This document shows positions 59,636 through 64,000 of a stretch of 64,000 nt of DNA, piece after piece. How positions within the stretch are numbered: the first letter of the stretch is position 1; every line of letters starts with the position of its first letter. Under the pieces are notes generated by a model. The model saw only the letters and a list, made by a program, of their open reading frames with translations, was not told the DNA's origin and made no database searches. This DNA is from Oasisia sp. SBJ-2009. Lineage: Eukaryota; Annelida; Polychaeta; Sabellida; Siboglinidae. A program made the translations under genes and the position numbers. The stretch spans positions 18,945,451 through 19,009,450 of the forward strand of contig OZ024865.1 in the NCBI GenBank assembly GCA_964017155.1, given 5' to 3'.

Positions 59636-60250
59636 TACTAAGTTATCTCTGTTGTAACTTGTCACTACACCCAGTGCATCTGAATCATCTTGATAACTTC
59701 AGTAGTCTCAGCTCTCAGGTTATTGACTCTAAACAGCCCAAACTTGGGCTAACGCAGGAGTTTGTAGTGCTTCTTGTGGTAAACACATATACGGAGTAAA
59801 ATAAATAATTTACAAACATTACTGTGTCCATTTGTATTGTACAAGCAGAACTTGCATCACAGTTGACTTCTGACATATCTTCTCCTGGTTGAGAACCAGA
59901 CAAATGGAAGATACCTTCTCACTAGATCTGGACATTTTAATGTATGTAACCTGTAGAAAAGAGGAGTTGTGTGGTCAAGACGACCTGCCCCAAACAGAAG
60001 TCTAATTGCTCTCTTTTGAAGTAAAACAAGACAATTGACATTAGAAGGATGTGTATTCCCAATATTTCAGAACAATAACTAATGTATGGCAAGAACAATG
60101 AGCTGCACAGGATATGTATAGACTGTGAGTCTATTACTTGCCTACACTTATATCATATAGCTGTACTCTTAGGGAGCTTTGATTTAACATTTGCTATATG
60201 ATCTTTCCAATTCAATTTCTCATCAATTGTATTTTGATGGAGAGTTGATA
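59636..60250 (-). mobile_element. Non-LTR retrotransposon fragment, copy 2
   Basis: The minus strand from about 60245 encodes EKLNWKDHIANVKSKLPKST, YKCRQVIDSQSIHIL, LFLPYISYCSEI, then KRAIRLLFGAGRLDHTTPLF. This matches the order (K-L-N-W-x-x-H-I ... V-K-x-K-(I/L)-x-K-S ... L-P-Y-x-x-Y-C-S-E-(V/I) ... Q-K-R-x-I-R ... D-H-T-x-x-L-F-Y) of Jockey/CR1-group reverse transcriptase C-terminal regions. Several stops occur. 59636-60065 is a duplicate of 43500-43945. The 3' part carries the SINE-shared 32-bp block (59731-59762). Confidence 0.75.
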
Positions 60251-61011
60251 AAATCGTAACGTGTCCTGGTGCAATATGGTGGCACATCCACCTCAGTGAG
60301 ATGACTGTGCCATCCATGTAAGGAAGTGGAACCTGGTTTGAGATGTGACAACAACTGTGTCATTGTTTTAGTGACATCTCAGTTGATGCTATTATAACTG
60401 AGCACATCACTGGAAGATCACAGTTGATGATACTGAATGGTTGTCTGAGGGTCTGGTTTAATGTTCTTCACTGACAAACGAGCTAGGCATGGTCACTACC
60501 GCAAATATCAGTCCCCCAGCCTTGTCTCGTCACATGATGAGTGTCAGACATTGGCTTCCTTGCAAAAGAAGATATGCTCATTTCTGGGGTATCTTTTTAT
60601 CAGCTGGCCATCAACATTTGTGTGTCTTTAGCACTGCATTCACAAACACCTTGTGTCCTTCGTCCTTTTGTTTTGCTTACATTAAGATAAATTGTTTTTT
60701 TTTTTTCAGTTTTCATCTGTTTTGACTTTGGATGTGGTCTCATCATTGCTACGGGAAAGCAAGACAGAACTTTCAACACGACCTCGACCGTTCAACAGCC
60801 GGCAGGCATTGGTCTTGACTGATCAAAACAACAGGTGAAGCACACTTGCGGGGGCTCTTTTTGTAAGTTTGATGAAATGTGTACATTGCTACAAACATGT
60901 TACTTTGACAGTTTTGTATATAACATTTACCAATTGTTTACCATCACTGATGCTAACTATTGCTATGAGCAGTAGACTCCTGTTTGATGGTTAGTTGCTA
61001 TTATGACATCC
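60251..61011. other. Intergenic, nothing recognised
   Basis: No coding family or element was recognised in this stretch. Confidence 0.4.
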
Positions 61012-61045
61012 GCAGTTGTGTGGGTCTTATGACCCACACAACTGC
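61012..61045. repeat. Perfect 15-bp inverted repeat with 4-nt loop
   Basis: GCAGTTGTGTGGGTC, loop TTAT, GACCCACACAACTGC. It could form a stable hairpin in RNA or DNA. No T-run follows it and function is unknown. Confidence 0.95.
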
Positions 61046-61626
61046 CTTCAGGTTTGGACTTGATCAGTTGTGATGTTAAACTATTCTCTAAAGGTGATGG
61101 TCATGTTGGTTCAATTTGACAGATGTTGCTCTTACATTATTCTTGAGAAGTTATACATAATTTTATTTCACATAGGTCACACAATGGAATACATATAGCT
61201 AGACAAATTATGTTTAGCCTATAATATTATTTAGATAATCGTCATGCAGTCATTTGTATGGAGATGTAACATTGATTGGTATTTGTTTTTCAAATTGCAC
61301 AGTTTGCCAGAAGTTTGGGAGAATATATTAGACTATGTAATCTGCAATATATATATATTATATAATCATTAAATATGGACCCCCATAGAATACGGCATCT
61401 GGGTCCATTTTCTATTGGTGTCCATGTGATATTTGATGACCCACATTTCCTAAATGACTCGCTTCTCTCTGGCAGTCCGCATGAGCCATACATACTGCAC
61501 TGAGTGGTTCTTTCTCATTTCATGTCTACCCTATTGACACGGGATGACGTATTGTAGATGAGAAACACAGACACAGAAGGTTGGAAGCAAGTCAGAATGG
61601 GGCTACCACGCAATGTCCAGACCACA

Positions 61627-61690
61627 GGTCAGCCCAAGGGTCAGCCCAAGGGTCAGCCCAAGGGTCAGCCCAAGGGTCAGCCCAAGGGAA
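61627..61690. repeat. 12-bp minisatellite (5 units)
   Basis: Five copies of GGGTCAGCCCAA. In the minus frame it gives WADPWADP. Confidence 0.97.
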
Positions 61691-61954
61691 TGGACAGAGC
61701 GTGACTGGACGACCAGCCGAAGCAAAGACGAGACATGACAAGCCAATGGGCTTTTGAAGAAAGAATACACACCATAACAACAAAAGTAAGCAATTTTTGT
61801 AGGGGGTGATTGTACAAGTTATCTTTGTCGTCATCAGAAAGCACATTTGTGTCATCAGCAGCAAGAATATGACCACAGCAAGAGTTGTGTAACACTTCTG
61901 TGACAATTCTTAGTAGATTCGCAAAGCAAACTAATATAATGTGGCTGAATATAA

Positions 61955-61973
61955 TATTATATATATATGTGTA

Positions 61974-62009
<36 letters not shown>

Positions 62010-62061
62010 TGTATGTATGTATGTATGTATGTATGCATGCATGCATGCATGTATGCATATA

Positions 62062-62119
<58 letters not shown>
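61955..62119. repeat. (TA)n-(ATGT)n-(ATGC)n-(TA)n compound microsatellite
   Basis: A TA run, about 13 ATGT units, 5 ATGC units, a short GT run and about 22 TA units. Confidence 0.97.
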
Positions 62120-62121
<2 letters not shown>

Positions 62122-62285
62122 TAAATCTGCCAAGCTGTTTTGTTACATACAAATGACCGTGTTTGAGCATGCTTAGTTCACAGACTTCATATTTGGCATA
62201 TTACTTGACAGAATCATTAAGTTCTTATATTATGGTGTCTGAAATTAAAATTAATTTCACTTAATCTGTACTATTGTGTCCTCAG

Positions 62286-62447
62286 CTGTCTGGTGGGACA
62301 GAGCAGACGATGACACTGACTGGCAAGTGTCTGGAGGAAGACAACGTTGAAGTCCATCTAGAGTGTCTTCTGGCCACCAGTGATGATGTCAGTGTCAGTG
62401 TCTTCAGGGGCGAAGGTTACTTCAGTCTTGACTTGCAGTGTGTGGAG
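62286..62447 (+). CDS. Candidate internal exon of an unknown gene
   Basis: A 162-nt open segment (54 codons, phase 0 at both ends) lies between a pyrimidine-rich acceptor TGTGTCCTCAG and a donor GAG/GTTTGT. It reads LSGGTEQTMTLTGKCLEEDN, VEVHLECLLATSDDVSVSVF, RGEGYFSLDLQCVE. Alternating hydrophobic residues and three Cys suggest a beta-rich extracellular or adhesion-type module, but I recognise no family. The surrounding sequence is non-repetitive and AT-rich while this block is balanced in GC. Partner exons were not found in the window. Confidence 0.4.
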
Positions 62448-64000
62448 GTTTGTTGAGACGTCATGGTGACAAGGACAGCAGGTGACAGAGAATGTGTCCC
62501 ATATGTGAGAGACATTGAGAGCTTGTGTGGTGCATCATGGGACAGTGACTGAGTAGTGGACTCACAGTCAAAACAAGTAATGGTTCAAAATCATATAACA
62601 CCAGGCAGTTCCATAGAAGACAAGTTAGTGTTATATTGCCAGAATGCTAAGATATACAAGCAATGCTTTTCTGTTGGACATATAGCTTTCTGTTGCCCCC
62701 TGCCACCCCTCAGTCCATTTTACTTAATGCACCCCGAAGCAGTTGTAATAAAAAATGTCTTGCATTTTCCCAAAGTTTTTAAAAACAAAATGACAATTCC
62801 AGACAAAGAATCAACTATTTATTCAGTAAACTAGTTGTCACATGGTTCATATGCAGTGTAACAATATTGCAGTGCAAACAAATAACCACAGATTGCTGTG
62901 TTCTCATGAGACAGAGATTGTAGATAGAAATATATAAAGTTGTTATATTCAGCCATGTGGAACTTTGAGCAGAGAATTGATCTGAAATTTATGGATTGTA
63001 CATTTAATGCAGATGGCTGAGTAATACATGTACATGTGCAAAAATTACATTACCTATAATCAACAGTTGTTGAGGAGTCATCAAATACAAATACCCATAC
63101 CCTTTATAATTTTTAGAAGAATCAATGTGAAATTGTGCCTTGTGAAGGGTTTTTTCTCAATAAAAAACACATGAACACATGAACACGAAGTTAAAAAGAA
63201 TCCCTAAAATAACATTGAAATGTTTCACAGTATGAATGTTTCAGATTTAAGAACAGTGCCACTATTCACTGCAGGCGACTCGTGATACACGAAGCAAGTG
63301 GTTGGACGACATATTAGATGTGAGCTGAACGACCTGTGCTGGGTTAGGTGCCAGTGCCCGGTTGCATGACACGCACCCAAGTTAGGCGGTATAATTACCC
63401 CTATCTCTCTAGGTGTCACCTGGATGATCGACCGCTTGGGGTGGGTTACACAACAGCCACCCAGATGCAGCCCAGCTATGGTATTCAGGCACACGTAAAC
63501 GATAAGCGGATTGCCACGTTTTGAGAACAAATCTTCCATGCTGAGATTGGCCTTAATACAGACATATGGCCAAAGATAGAACTGTTATAAGGCCATTTCA
63601 AATCAACCTTGTCAAACACGGACAGAAAAAGGGATGCAATACTGTGACGGCAGAGGTCAACGCTCTATCGACGACGTTGCGGAGTGTGGAGGACCTAAAG
63701 AAAAACTGGCAATGAGCTCTTTCTGTTGATAAATATTTGAATAAAAGTGAATTTAAAATGGCATATCTTTGTTATTTATATAACTATTAAAACACTGTTT
63801 GGAGTGTTTTGAAATGCATTGAATGGAGTAATAAATTTGCAATATTATTTATTTCATAATAATTAATTCAGTTAATTAGTTAATATTAACTAAGTAGTGC
63901 ACAAAGTTAACAGATAAACACATTGTAATTAAGACCAGCACAGCTCATAAATATGAAGACATTTATATATATTATGCAGTGTGCATAACCACATTTATTT
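62448..64000. other. Intergenic or intronic end of the window
   Basis: No gene recognised. The 104-codon minus frame at 63225-63539 lies in a GC-richer block (63270-63700) that may be a dispersed repeat; I cannot identify it. Confidence 0.4.

Overview
This window is animal nuclear DNA, probably from a lophotrochozoan and most likely a mollusc. The evidence is split genes with GT-AG introns, very long dinucleotide and trinucleotide arrays, several tRNA-derived SINEs, fragments of non-LTR retrotransposons, and transposase relics of the hAT, Mutator-like and PIF/Harbinger types that I associate with marine invertebrates. The species assignment is inference. I see no bacterial operons, CRISPR arrays, rRNA genes or functional tRNA genes.

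Region 1 (1-9.0 kb) holds the one clearly functional protein-coding gene: the 3' half of an SLC13-family sodium/di- and tricarboxylate (or sulfate) cotransporter on the + strand. Five exons (663-751, 1488-1591, 2018-2179, 3710-3850, 7584-7712) join in compatible phases and end at a stop codon; the 5' exons lie outside the window. Its introns carry two related SINEs in the same orientation and large microsatellites.

Region 2 (9.5-17.6 kb) is intergenic. It contains TG/GA/TA microsatellites, three non-LTR retrotransposon tail fragments (one split by a later insertion), one tRNA-derived SINE and a perfect 29-bp inverted repeat.

Region 3 (17.6-36 kb) is a large amplified, decayed domain. Two superunits of about 5 kb share the same leading edge. 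Each carries a transposase relic on its left (hAT/ZMYM1-like or Mutator-like), followed by many degenerate copies of what looks like an exon encoding a repeated, charged, about 30-residue motif on the minus strand. From 28 to 34.4 kb this becomes a tandem satellite with a unit of about 874 bp, including two adjacent copies that are nearly identical.

Region 4 (36-43 kb) is a second repeat domain: five arrays of a 42-bp minisatellite set in duplicated flanks, interrupted by a HARBI1-like transposase exon.

Region 5 (43-64 kb) contains a nearly intact reverse transcriptase segment of a non-LTR element, an acidic candidate exon, a 33-bp minisatellite, a non-autonomous hAT element with an exact 8-bp target duplication, a TIR element of PIF/Harbinger type with TAA target duplications, an array built on palindromic CCAACGTTGG, long CA arrays and a few candidate exons. 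Apart from the SLC13 gene, nearly everything recognisable is mobile-element or satellite sequence.
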